Source: Zygotorulaspora mrakii (lineage: Eukaryota > Ascomycota > Saccharomycetes > Saccharomycetales > Saccharomycetaceae). From it: a stretch of DNA of 64,000 bases. The stretch spans positions 62,001 to 126,000 of the forward strand of contig NC_050719.1 of assembly GCF_013402915.1 (NCBI RefSeq). The letters run 5' to 3'. The position numbers and the translations under genes are program-made. Positions 17,720-27,250 of the stretch are shown here, in pieces (positions within the stretch are counted from its first letter, which is position 1; each line of letters starts with the position of its first letter). The notes beneath the pieces were generated by a model. The model worked only from the letters and a program-made list of their open reading frames with translations, did no database searches and was not told the origin of the DNA.

Positions 17720-19150
17720 ATGACAATCAGCAAAACCTTTTTGAGACCATCGGAAATCTACGAAATAAAAAAATGTGTTGGGCGTGGTAATTTTGGGGAC
17801 GTTTATAAGGCCCTTGATAAAGCAAGTGGCAAGATTGTTGCAGTAAAAGTTGTCAACTTGGAACATACTGATGAAGATATTGACCTTCTAGCTCAAGAAA
17901 TTTTTTTTCTAGCAGAGTTGAGGTGCCCTTTCATTACCAATTATATTACCACTATGACCGAGGATGTTTCAATGTGGATAATAATGGAATATTGTGGAGG
18001 GGGCTCATGTGCAGACTTGTTAAAGAATCTATATATCAATGGTATGCCTGAAGATAAAGTTTCCTATATCACGAGAGAGATGCTCAAGGGTCTAGCTTAT
18101 TTGCACCAGCAGAAGAAAATCCATCGTGATATCAAAGCTGCGAACATTTTGATAACTGATGAGGGCAAAATAAAACTGGGTGATTTTGGGGTTAGCGGGC
18201 AAATAAAGGCAACCTTAAAAAGAGGTACATTCGTTGGAACACCATTTTGGATGGCACCTGAGGTTGTGAGCAAGAATTCAGATGGATATACTGAAAAAGT
18301 AGACATTTGGTCTTTAGGTATCACTGTATATGAGCTTCTAAAAGGTTCACCTCCGCTCGCCAAATGTGATCCCATGAAAGTAATGCTTAATTTACCCAAA
18401 AGAAAACCTCCAGCTTTACATGGAAACTACACAAATGCAGCCAAAGGTTTTATAGCTGCTTGTCTTGTCAAAGATCCCAATTCGAGACCCTCAGCTACAC
18501 AATTACTAGATTTGGAATTCGTTAAGACCTCGAAAATTGACGATATAAGGAACGATGTTAATTATATCAAAAACAAAAAGAGTAAGGAAAACTATCAAAG
18601 AAACCCGAAATTTTCTCTGCAGGAGAAGCTTTATGATGGATCGGGGCCCCATATTATATGGGATTTCGAGAGTCAAAGGGAAATTCTTAAGATGAATCTA
18701 CAAAAGATGAATCTACCGTTCACGCCGTTAGATGTGGAAACGCCACAATCAAAATCTTCAACCACTGGAAGCCCGATTTCTTCTAAAATTCATAGTCCTG
18801 TTCATCAAAATAACATGACTGACACACCAATTACTAATCCGGGCGGCTCATCGTTTAGAAATTACAACAAATTGGAATATGATATTGGATCTCCTATGGA
18901 GATTGATTTCGAGCTTCAAAGTGATGGAGATGAGTTGAAATTGAGAGGATTTGACTACTTAAAGAATCTTGTATCTTTCAGTTTCCATCGCATGTATGAG
19001 CGAGCCCACGACGATGAAACTAGAATGTACGTTAAGGATATGTTAGAGAGGTTTGCGATAACTGAGTCCAAAATCCCAGGTTTTAGTGAAGTTTTTGTTG
19101 AAGAAATGTCACTGAGGCTAGATTCTATAAAAAAATACTTAGCTAAATAA
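17720..19150 (+). CDS. SPS1: SPS1, sporulation-specific Ste20-family protein kinase
   Basis: Start at the first ATG in frame, 17720 (MTISKTFLRPSEIY), 476 residues versus 490 in S. cerevisiae; TAA at 19148-19150. Sps1 is a germinal-centre-kinase-type (Mst/Sok1 group) Ser/Thr kinase required for spore wall formation and prospore membrane closure. The kinase domain is intact: glycine loop GRGNFGDV (21-28), catalytic lysine K43 in AVKVV, HRDIKAAN (135-142), DFG (155-157), and the activation segment GTFVGTPFWMAPE. The C-terminal 130 residues carry the family's helical tail after a Ser/Pro-rich linker. SPS22/SPS2 follows on the same strand, the same SPS1-SPS2 pairing as S. cerevisiae YDR523C-YDR522C. 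Confidence 0.95.
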   Translation: MTISKTFLRPSEIYEIKKCVGRGNFGDVYKALDKASGKIVAVKVVNLEHTDEDIDLLAQEIFFLAELRCPFITNYITTMTEDVSMWIIMEYCGGGSCADLLKNLYINGMPEDKVSYITREMLKGLAYLHQQKKIHRDIKAANILITDEGKIKLGDFGVSGQIKATLKRGTFVGTPFWMAPEVVSKNSDGYTEKVDIWSLGITVYELLKGSPPLAKCDPMKVMLNLPKRKPPALHGNYTNAAKGFIAACLVKDPNSRPSATQLLDLEFVKTSKIDDIRNDVNYIKNKKSKENYQRNPKFSLQEKLYDGSGPHIIWDFESQREILKMNLQKMNLPFTPLDVETPQSKSSTTGSPISSKIHSPVHQNNMTDTPITNPGGSSFRNYNKLEYDIGSPMEIDFELQSDGDELKLRGFDYLKNLVSFSFHRMYERAHDDETRMYVKDMLERFAITESKIPGFSEVFVEEMSLRLDSIKKYLAK

Positions 19151-19161
19151 TAGAGAACCTC

Positions 19162-19170
19162 TTTTGTGAC
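19162..19170 (-). promoter_or_regulatory. Middle sporulation element, inverted, upstream of SPS22/SPS2
   Basis: TTTTGTGAC is the reverse complement of GTCACAAAA, a perfect DNCRCAAAW match, ~210 bp upstream of the next gene's ATG and just past the SPS1 stop. Confidence 0.45.
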
Positions 19171-19260
19171 TTCTCAAGGCCTATGGTGCAAAAGGATATG
19201 ATTTCTTTGACGTCAGAACTAACGCTCTCTTGATGTGACGCCAGAGAAGCAGTTATAGTT

Positions 19261-19269
19261 TACACAAAA
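19261..19269 (+). promoter_or_regulatory. Middle sporulation element upstream of SPS22/SPS2
   Basis: TACACAAAA matches DNCRCAAAW, 108 bp upstream of the ATG at 19377 and beside a TATATATAAAT stretch. Together with the inverted copy at 19162 it makes a two-site promoter. Confidence 0.5.
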
Positions 19270-19376
19270 AAATAAAAAATATATATAAATAACAATATAT
19301 CAAAGGATTTACTTTGAATACCTATTCTGTTCTACCCCGAGCAAAGTAAAATTAGTTATAATATATTAAATACTAT

Positions 19377-20951
19377 ATGAAACCCCACCAAACAACTATG
19401 AAATATATTGTTCTATTCTTGCCGCTTTTAGTTGCTGGCATGATTATTGACCCGAATTTATCTTTTAATTGCGATGCACAAAATGCTTTGATGTTTAGAA
19501 AATTGAAAGCTTTCGAAAACAATAGAGCTCCGTTGCCTCATTCTGCTACTTTAAGTTGTGACATTGAAAAAAAAAAGAGAGAATATTCTAAAAGTCAGCA
19601 ATTTGAGGTCCATGAGAAAAGTCTCGAAATGAGAGCTGCCAATCCAGAGAAATTGGACAAAACACTTGATAATACATCTGGAAAATCATTCAATAATACG
19701 ACCCATAAAACAACTGACAAACCGCCTGTCATTCCACCTTTGATGATGGAAATTTGTAAGAAAGATGAACACGTCATTATGAATGCTGCCGATTTGCATA
19801 GCCTTCAAGTGAGCTGCAATGATATTACAGGAAATATCAGATTCAATGCATATAGGGATGCAATTGTTGATTTTGGAAATCTTCAGACCATTGGAGGAAG
19901 TCTCTACATTGAGAATATATCGAACATTGTAAAGATTCAAGGTAACAGGTTACAGAAAATTGGAGGCACATTCAAGCTACACAGTCTGACATCTTTGGTG
20001 GTGCTTGATTTACCGTCGCTCAACAATGTGAAGGAAATAGAATGGAAAGTTGTTCCAATCCTGAACTCGGCCAATCTTAATAAAGAGATGAAAGGCCTCA
20101 AGAAGATCGTAATCTCTGATTCATCATTATCAATAATCAACGATTTCAACAAAATCAGAGAAGTAGATATTTTTGACATCAACAATAACCGTTTTTTGGA
20201 AATAATCAAAGCAAACATTGAAACTGTCAGGCAAAAATTGAGTATAAGTGCAAATGCTAAGCAGTTGGAATTGGAGATGCCGCTTCTTGTTTCCGCTCAA
20301 AACATCACCATCAGAGACATATCCTCAATTTCCCTTCCTAAGCTCGAATCTGTTGGAAGTTCCCTTGAACTCATTGAAAATGACTTTGTCACGATTGATC
20401 TGTCTACCTTGAAAGAAGTCGGTGCCTCTTTAGGAATCATCGATAACGTGAATCTAGATCTTATCGATTTCGCTAATGTAAGCGACATTCAAGGTGGACT
20501 TATCATTGAAAACAATCCCAAGTTGCAAAAAATTGACGCATTTAAGACTTTGAAACAAGTCGGTGGGGGTATTTACCTTGACGGTAAGTTTTCTGAAACA
20601 AATTTTCCACAGTTGAAATTAGTTAAAGGAAGTGCTTACGTAAAGTCAGACTCTGATATGTTCGACTGTAGCAGATGGACAACACCTAAATACGGACGGT
20701 CTTTCATTAGAGGTGGTAAGGTAACATGTATCTCTGGTAAAAGCGAAGAATCAGAAAGCATTGATACTGATGGCAACGTTGTTGGCAGAAACGAAAAATC
20801 CGATAATTCTAACAAAAGTGGACCTTCTTCCAATAGAGGAAAGCACGGTTTATTTTCCAAAGTTTCTCACTCTGGCTCAGCAATCAATGAAATCCCAAAA
20901 ATTATGGTGTGCACTTTGGCAGCAGTCATGGCTGCAGCTTTTATCATTTAA
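19377..20951 (+). CDS. SPS22: SPS22/SPS2-family GPI-anchored spore-wall protein
   Basis: 524 residues from the ATG at 19377; a second ATG at 19398 (MKYIVLFLPLLVAGM) begins directly at the signal peptide and may be the true start (517 aa). TAA at 20949-20951. The family (Ecm33, Pst1, Sps2, Sps22) has receptor-L/leucine-rich-like repeats, visible here as recurring patterns such as LQTIGGSLYIENI, LEIIENDF-type and IQGGLIIENNPKLQKI between residues ~150 and 430. The C terminus ends in a Ser/Gly/Asn linker and a hydrophobic tail KIMVCTLAAVMAAAFII for GPI attachment. Sps2 and Sps22 act redundantly in ordering the beta-glucan layer of the spore wall. This is the single pre-duplication copy. Confidence 0.92.
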   Translation: MKPHQTTMKYIVLFLPLLVAGMIIDPNLSFNCDAQNALMFRKLKAFENNRAPLPHSATLSCDIEKKKREYSKSQQFEVHEKSLEMRAANPEKLDKTLDNTSGKSFNNTTHKTTDKPPVIPPLMMEICKKDEHVIMNAADLHSLQVSCNDITGNIRFNAYRDAIVDFGNLQTIGGSLYIENISNIVKIQGNRLQKIGGTFKLHSLTSLVVLDLPSLNNVKEIEWKVVPILNSANLNKEMKGLKKIVISDSSLSIINDFNKIREVDIFDINNNRFLEIIKANIETVRQKLSISANAKQLELEMPLLVSAQNITIRDISSISLPKLESVGSSLELIENDFVTIDLSTLKEVGASLGIIDNVNLDLIDFANVSDIQGGLIIENNPKLQKIDAFKTLKQVGGGIYLDGKFSETNFPQLKLVKGSAYVKSDSDMFDCSRWTTPKYGRSFIRGGKVTCISGKSEESESIDTDGNVVGRNEKSDNSNKSGPSSNRGKHGLFSKVSHSGSAINEIPKIMVCTLAAVMAAAFII

Positions 20952-21439
20952 TTTTTATGGACCTCCATAGAGAATAGCTTATATAGACCAAATTGTTTAG
21001 CTTTCAAGGATTTTTGATATGAATAGAACCTTTCGTCCTGTATGAATTGTGAACATTGTAAAATTAAAGATTCGCAAAGAGCTCCTGTTGGATACATTCA
21101 TTATTGTCCTTTCCCAAAGACAAACGCACGCTTGCAACGAGTTCGATCCTAAATTCCCTTGTGAATGGGCAAACTTATAAGAACGCGTACTACTGCCGTG
21201 GAATTAAGCCTTGTAGCCCACGTACTGAGTACACTGAAAATGGGCGAAAAAAATAACTTACTTCAGCATTCTAAGTGCGAGTGGCAATTCGACGTTGTTG
21301 AAGGTTGATCACAGGGCAATGGTAAGCTTATGAATCAAACACCTCATTTTTTTTCCCTTCTGGACAAGGTGGTCTACTTTGCGCATCGCATTATGTTCTT
21401 ATCGAGACTTTTCTCCGTCGGCTTTGTGTAAAATCAGAA
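20952..21439. other. Intergenic, URC2 promoter
   Basis: 488 bp with mixed composition. No open frame or motif cluster I would support. Confidence 0.6.
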
Positions 21440-23863
21440 ATGTATTTCAGTATTGACACCTCTGATATAAAAGTCGATCTAAGTAACTGCTTCAAGCCCA
21501 CAGGTCAAATTATAATGGTGGAACGGATTCAAGTGATTCCAAAGAACTCAGTTTCTGAAACTGGCGACAAGAGCATCTCGAATGGCAATCTGCGACAAGG
21601 TGATTTGGGCAGTGAGAATCAATCACCTTTAATGGCTTCCAATAGTGCCAAACGAGACCCCATTACCAGGGAGATTAATAACGAAAGAAAACCTCGTAAA
21701 AAGAGAAAAACTTTTAGTTGTAGCCACTGCCGCAGGTTCAAAACAAGATGTGATTTTGAGCCTCTAGTTGGAAAATGTCATCGATGTAACATTCTTCAGA
21801 TCGAATGCTCGCTAACTACTGAGAGAGAGTCAGAAATTTTGGCAGCCATAGAGCAACACTCAAAGTCAGCAATGGATCTCGAATCCGTGAGTGGAACTTC
21901 TGTCCAAGGTCGGAATGTTTTCCTAAGTGGGGAGGACTCGATGGCAATTAGAAATCCTTTGACCAAGACGTTAAATAATCGTCTTACCCGACTTGAGGAT
22001 GGATTCAGCAGTATCACCAGTAAGATTGAACTGATGCTTGTGTTACTACAAGGACCTAGCACCTCAAATGATATGTTAAGTGCTTCGAGCTTCCACAACG
22101 CTTCCGTCCGTAACAAGCAGTTCAGTCAATTCGCCGTTGATCGGTTTACAGAGGATGATATGGAAGAAAGGAAAAAGGCGGATTCTAGTTCTGAAATGGC
22201 TTCCGTTGCTAATAGCATCGAACCAACATTTCCAATAGTGGATGCTACTGAATATCGACGGAAAAAACCTTTATTTTTAGACAATAAATTCAGAGAGCCG
22301 CCTCTGAAGTTAATAAGAGATTTAGATGAAAGATTATTTCCACGGGTAGCGCTCTCTGCGAAAGATAGGCTTGGTAAACAGCAGAGGCCTTTTGTTGTTG
22401 CTAGAGTGAACTTTTTGAAATTCTATCGAAGACACAGGACTTTATGTCAAAACTTGTCCAGAGAATTTTTAGTAAGATCGCATTTTTGGATAGTTCCAGG
22501 AGGAATAAAAGAGATAGACGACGAGTATGCAGAAAGACATGCATTTATCACGAGCGTCTTCACAATAATAGCCATGAGCTTCGATGACAATGATAAATAT
22601 GCGGAAGAACAAGAAGTCTTGTATCCGCTTGTAGAGCGTTTGCTGACTAACACCCTAACGATGTTTGAAAAGCTAATTGCTCATGATATTGAAGCGATTA
22701 TGTACTGTTGTATGTTCCATATATCGAGAAAGGCAAAAAGACACAGACAACTACAATTCAATTCTTTGGTACTAAGCGATTTTGCCCTAAATAGCCTGCT
22801 GAGTATTATAGACTTTAGTGAGATCAAAGAGCGAGTCTTGAATAATGAAGAATATGACACAACAGACCTATACCATCTCCGAATACTTAATTCACTTACT
22901 GCTTGTAAGCTAGAATATTCCGTTGGATATGGATCTTTCTGTCCGTTGGATGACTCTATAAAGGAACTAAACAATTTAACTGCAAAATTCCCCCAATCAA
23001 ATTTTGGAGATGACATAAAAGTCAGTGAGATTAACCTTGGAGATGTTGTTAATATAATCTTCACAAATTTCAGATCTTTTTTTGAAAGTACTAAAGAAAA
23101 TTTTGGAAAGAAAACCGAGGGGAATGGTATAAGTGAAAACCTAATTATATTTCCTCAGCTCAACTATTGGCTCAAAAATTGGGAAGAACTACTAGCCAGA
23201 GATGGGGGCGGGGTGTTACTCTTCACTTTTGACTTTTATCACATCATGATTTGCCGTTCGTTTATTTCTCATTATATCGAGGAGCTCAGAGAACAGCCGG
23301 AGTTTTTGAAAGGCATCTTAAATACTATGAAAGAGCATTCGTTTTCCCTACTAAGAGGTTTTCTTCGCTTGCCTCCTTCATTATTCAAAGGTGCTCCTAT
23401 GTTTACGACTCAACAACTAATATACGCTTGCTTGACGCTGTGCGACTTTCTTCATTGGTTTGATCCATCGGAAAGACAAATTGTTCTAAATGTATGCACA
23501 AGAGTTTACTGGCAACTAAATACTATTGGGGAAAAATTAAATGAAGCTACAGATAATGTGGGAAAAATTATAAAGTCTATTATAGATACTAGTAAGTCTA
23601 GGGTAAATACGGGACGGCTCTCGAACTCGTTCTCTTCTCTAGGTCCGCAGCAAACAAATGAAATAGCTAAGGAGATTGAAATTACCACTCCAAAGAGTGT
23701 AACGTCACATTTGAGTTTAGGTGAGAGTGGGACTGGTGGCAGCTTTTCGATGCCTGATGTCGAACAATTCAATTCATTTGAGGACTTTTTCCAGGATTTC
23801 TTCCACAATTTGAAACCAACGACACAAAAAATGTTTGCTGCTGCGTCGAGTTCACAAGGGTAA
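21440..23863 (+). CDS. URC2: URC2, Zn2Cys6 transcription factor (uracil catabolism)
   Basis: 807 residues from the ATG at 21440 (S. cerevisiae Urc2 772 aa); an in-frame ATG at 21515 (MVERIQVIPK) is an alternative start. TAA at 23861-23863. The Gal4-type cluster is perfect: C94, C97, C104, C113, C116, C123 (CX2CX6CX8CX2CX6C), preceded by the basic nuclear-localising RKPRKKRK. A fungal transcription-factor middle homology region follows (~330-680), and the tail is Ser/Thr-rich. In Lachancea kluyveri URC2 controls the uracil degradation (URC) pathway; YDR520C is its S. cerevisiae orthologue. Location next to SPS2 matches chromosome IV. Its stop is only 29 bp from the convergent POF1 stop. Confidence 0.9.
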   Translation: MYFSIDTSDIKVDLSNCFKPTGQIIMVERIQVIPKNSVSETGDKSISNGNLRQGDLGSENQSPLMASNSAKRDPITREINNERKPRKKRKTFSCSHCRRFKTRCDFEPLVGKCHRCNILQIECSLTTERESEILAAIEQHSKSAMDLESVSGTSVQGRNVFLSGEDSMAIRNPLTKTLNNRLTRLEDGFSSITSKIELMLVLLQGPSTSNDMLSASSFHNASVRNKQFSQFAVDRFTEDDMEERKKADSSSEMASVANSIEPTFPIVDATEYRRKKPLFLDNKFREPPLKLIRDLDERLFPRVALSAKDRLGKQQRPFVVARVNFLKFYRRHRTLCQNLSREFLVRSHFWIVPGGIKEIDDEYAERHAFITSVFTIIAMSFDDNDKYAEEQEVLYPLVERLLTNTLTMFEKLIAHDIEAIMYCCMFHISRKAKRHRQLQFNSLVLSDFALNSLLSIIDFSEIKERVLNNEEYDTTDLYHLRILNSLTACKLEYSVGYGSFCPLDDSIKELNNLTAKFPQSNFGDDIKVSEINLGDVVNIIFTNFRSFFESTKENFGKKTEGNGISENLIIFPQLNYWLKNWEELLARDGGGVLLFTFDFYHIMICRSFISHYIEELREQPEFLKGILNTMKEHSFSLLRGFLRLPPSLFKGAPMFTTQQLIYACLTLCDFLHWFDPSERQIVLNVCTRVYWQLNTIGEKLNEATDNVGKIIKSIIDTSKSRVNTGRLSNSFSSLGPQQTNEIAKEIEITTPKSVTSHLSLGESGTGGSFSMPDVEQFNSFEDFFQDFFHNLKPTTQKMFAAASSSQG

Positions 23864-23892
23864 ATGTGCAGGGACACCAAGCGAGGTCTACT

Positions 23893-24678
23893 TTACATAA
23901 ATATTGGTTCTGCCTGATTTTGTATGTATTTAATAATAGGTTGTGGAAGTTCTTTGGTCAATATGGCTAAGGAGGAGTGGTTTTGAATGTCCCTGCGTAT
24001 TTTAGATGATGAAACATTTTCGTACCTCTTGTCATTCACCAAAACATGTATTTTTTTGCCCCAACTACGGGGTATAGTTGGTTCATAGTCTCCTTTAGAA
24101 ATACGATTGGCATAATCAATTTGATCATTGACACTCTGTTGACCTGTTCTAGTTAGACAACAAAACTCAGAAAACATCATACAGTCATTGAGTGCTTCGG
24201 AGAGTAAATGAGGGGTATAGTATTTAGGCTCAAATATCCTTGTAATTGTATCAAATCCCACAAGAAATGAGAGGGTGCCTATAGGTAAGTACGATTCTCT
24301 CAAAGTTTTGTACTTATCAACATATTTTCCATGAGTCGTGATACCGACAGAAGCATTTATACTTTCAGCTTTAAGCATATCGGCCATGACACACATCATT
24401 TCTATTCTCTTTTCAAACAATGCTGGTTGTGGTGCCTTGTCTGCATTGTTAACAGACAGCATCAAAAGAACATGTGAGGATCTGTCACTATAAAACTGTA
24501 AGCTCTTTTTAATGAGCGTATAATGCCCCCAATGTGGCGGATTGAAGGATGAATCAAGAACCAACAGAACGCGTGCATCAACAATACGCTTGCTTCCGTA
24601 TACAATTTGAAATGAGCTGGTTTTGCAAGCTTGAAAAGATTTGTAAACGGCAAGGCATATAGTCTCAAGTGTGGACAT
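23893..24678 (-). CDS. POF1: POF1, nicotinamide mononucleotide adenylyltransferase-like protein
   Basis: 261 residues (S. cerevisiae Pof1 258); ATG at 24676-24678, TAA at 23893-23895. The nucleotidyltransferase alpha/beta fold is shown by LLVLDSSFNPPHWGHYTL with the (H/T)xGH signature at residues 49-52, and by the C-terminal SSSKIRRD motif (ISSTKIR equivalent, ~223-230). Pof1 has NMN adenylyltransferase activity, contributing to NAD+ synthesis, and is linked to ER-associated protein quality control and filamentation suppression. The order POF1-EMC1-MGR1-PDI1 on one strand is the same as YCL047C-YCL043C. Confidence 0.94.
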   Translation of the reverse strand: MSTLETICLAVYKSFQACKTSSFQIVYGSKRIVDARVLLVLDSSFNPPHWGHYTLIKKSLQFYSDRSSHVLLMLSVNNADKAPQPALFEKRIEMMCVMADMLKAESINASVGITTHGKYVDKYKTLRESYLPIGTLSFLVGFDTITRIFEPKYYTPHLLSEALNDCMMFSEFCCLTRTGQQSVNDQIDYANRISKGDYEPTIPRSWGKKIHVLVNDKRYENVSSSKIRRDIQNHSSLAILTKELPQPIIKYIQNQAEPIFM

Positions 24679-24865
24679 ATTTTCAAAGTACTTCGTGAAT
24701 TGATAAAGTCATGTGTATCAGCTAAATCAATCTCCTTTATTTTACTCTTGTTCATTATACAAGACGAGAATTTCGAGATCTTGGTTTGCCCGCCTAATGC
24801 GGTTGATTGAAAGAGAAATATTCGGAGTCGTTAAATGAGTGTATATTAAAGATATATACAGTAAA

Positions 24866-27079
24866 TTAGCTTCTAACCAGCCATTGAGTCTTCAGCTGGG
24901 CAGATTCCACCATAGGACGAAGAAAGTAAGAAAGCACAAACAATCCTAAAATAGTTGCAAGGAGTTTGCCCTTTTCGAAACTGGGACTCATTGTATCAAA
25001 TTGTCCAGAGGGATGCAATTTTGTGCAGAATATATCATGTCCGATGTCGCATACAATGCTGGTAGATTCCAAATTGGTGGCAACTGATATTAATTCCGCA
25101 GTTTCTCCCATCAGCAAAGCCCTCGAATGTGTGATAATGAATTGGTCATTCAGCGGTAACGTACTGATGTACGGCATCGCCATAACTTCCTTTTTATCAC
25201 TATCTGTCATCTTCACTTCTGGTTGACGTCTAGCATTAAGAAGTGCTTTGGAGAGGTATGTGATTTGTCCATTTGTGAGTTCAAGGATAATAGCGCTCAA
25301 GGTTATTTGATATTTGGTGCGCGACACAACCATCCGTTTTATAACTTCGGGGAAATAATATGCATTTGATATAGTAAATGGCTTATTGACAGCCCTGAAA
25401 GGATCGTAATGTTCCGAGGCTGTCGTGACTCTTTCGTCAGCATGCAAAGATTCGTAAAGCTCAACTACAACAAGTCTTTGCTCCGGAATTGGTTCATTAC
25501 TGAAGAAAGAATATATAAACCAACTGTCACCGAAAACCATATTTACTGGTGAATAAATGTCTACCTTCTCGTCGTGAAATTGGGAAAAAAGTAGTTCTCC
25601 AGTAACTGTATCAACGAGGTGCACATATATGTTTCCTGTTTTTTTATTGGCAACGACATAACTTGCCAGATTAGGGTATAGATACTTGTAAAGTACAGTC
25701 CTATTTCCAAGCGTCACACCGATGTTTGAAATGGGCTCATCACCTTTTTTTGCAAAGGCAACAATCTCTTCAGATTCACTCATAGTTATCTCCCAAGTAT
25801 CTTGCATCTGATAATCGCTTTTCACAATTGTGCCATGAACTCCTTTTTTATCATGGGTAGCAAGCACTGTCGTAATTGGCTCGTCTACACACCCTCCAAG
25901 ACAAAATATCTTTTTGATATCATTACCGGACTGTAGCAAGTATTTATTTTCACTTAATTTGGATATTAAATTAATGGAGGAAATTTCTACACGATCTTTT
26001 CTCGCTAAAACAGGTTCTGTCACGTTACTAATATCGTATATCTCATAAGACCCGTTTTTATCGAATGATATAATTTGACTCTTTTTCGAAAGATTATCCA
26101 TAAATATTGTGTCCTCAAGACTGGTTTGTCTCTGCCAAACTTTTGATCCGTTTCTGACATCAATCGCTGAAAGTTGGCCTTTTTTAGATGCCACGATTAG
26201 ATACTTCGCCAGCCCAAATTCTACGTCACTTGAATAGTTTAAAGAGTGACTATCCATTTTCATCAGTCTCATTATGATCTTTCCCGGAGAGTAATTGTTT
26301 TCTTTTAGGAATCCCTTGAAACGACCCCAGTTCTGACTGACTCGATACGTGTACGCATCCCAGACGTTCGTAAACTCTTGTTCTGTTAGAAGTTCAGATT
26401 TTTTGGACAGCAATGCTTCATTTGGTACGTCAACGAAGGTATAGGAACAAACGTCACTGACTACTTCGTCTCTATGCCATTGGTTTTTAGGAACCCCATT
26501 TTCAAATGACTCAAAAATATATTGATAGTCATCAGTTGAGTATAGAAATTTGACTGAACCTAGATTATCATGGTATAAGAATTTCAAAGATTCGAAGTTC
26601 TCTCTCAAAGGAACTTGTGAAATCTCCAACTGGGAGTCTTGATCCATAAATTTCAACGTATTGTTAGAAATAATCACAGAGCTCGAATGTGGAATGCACG
26701 AAGAGACAAAAGTTTCAACCGATATTTTATCATCCAATAGGAATCCATTTGAGGCATCAAATAGATATGTATTGCCCTCGAGGTCTTTTAGAACATACGC
26801 AGAACGATCCTCCAATAACATCGCATCAATTGCCTTAAAATCCAACGGATATCTGAATATAATTGTGCCACTAGTTTCATTTACAAAAGACATCAGAGTA
26901 TTTGATTCATAATCCGAGAGAATAATTAGATTCTGTTGACCTTGATCCTCCATCACACACTCATATCGGCCGATGTTCTCCAATTGCCAATCGGAGATGA
27001 ACGCATCTTCAATGAAGACAGCATTCACTGTGAGGGCACCCAGTAAAAGGGAGTAGATCAGACAGAGAAACTGAACCAT
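24866..27079 (-). CDS. EMC1: EMC1, largest subunit of the ER membrane protein complex
   Basis: 737 residues (S. cerevisiae Emc1 760); ATG at 27077-27079, TAA at 24866-24868. A cleavable signal peptide (MVQFLCLIYSLLLGALTVNA, 1-20) leads into a large lumenal region with PQQ/beta-propeller-like strands, for example NGSKVWQRQTSLED and the segment YLIVASKKGQLSAIDVRNGS before it. The DUF1620 C-terminal lumenal domain follows (NKPFTISNAYYFPEVIKRM, SKALLNARRQPE). A single transmembrane helix (~704-722, LLATILGLFVLSYFL) ends in a short cytosolic tail. The EMC inserts tail-anchored and multi-pass proteins in the ER membrane. Confidence 0.95.
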   Translation of the reverse strand: MVQFLCLIYSLLLGALTVNAVFIEDAFISDWQLENIGRYECVMEDQGQQNLIILSDYESNTLMSFVNETSGTIIFRYPLDFKAIDAMLLEDRSAYVLKDLEGNTYLFDASNGFLLDDKISVETFVSSCIPHSSSVIISNNTLKFMDQDSQLEISQVPLRENFESLKFLYHDNLGSVKFLYSTDDYQYIFESFENGVPKNQWHRDEVVSDVCSYTFVDVPNEALLSKKSELLTEQEFTNVWDAYTYRVSQNWGRFKGFLKENNYSPGKIIMRLMKMDSHSLNYSSDVEFGLAKYLIVASKKGQLSAIDVRNGSKVWQRQTSLEDTIFMDNLSKKSQIISFDKNGSYEIYDISNVTEPVLARKDRVEISSINLISKLSENKYLLQSGNDIKKIFCLGGCVDEPITTVLATHDKKGVHGTIVKSDYQMQDTWEITMSESEEIVAFAKKGDEPISNIGVTLGNRTVLYKYLYPNLASYVVANKKTGNIYVHLVDTVTGELLFSQFHDEKVDIYSPVNMVFGDSWFIYSFFSNEPIPEQRLVVVELYESLHADERVTTASEHYDPFRAVNKPFTISNAYYFPEVIKRMVVSRTKYQITLSAIILELTNGQITYLSKALLNARRQPEVKMTDSDKKEVMAMPYISTLPLNDQFIITHSRALLMGETAELISVATNLESTSIVCDIGHDIFCTKLHPSGQFDTMSPSFEKGKLLATILGLFVLSYFLRPMVESAQLKTQWLVRS

Positions 27080-27250
27080 TGTAGAGGTGCTAATGAGTCA
27101 ATTGGATTGTGAAAAATAGAAGAACTTTGGCTATATAACAATTATACCCTTTCGTAGATTACATTTTTTGGGCTCTTCAAAACGAAGTTATATCATTGAA
27201 CACGGGTTTATTACATATAGATCAAAATATTAATATAGAGTAATCTCCTT

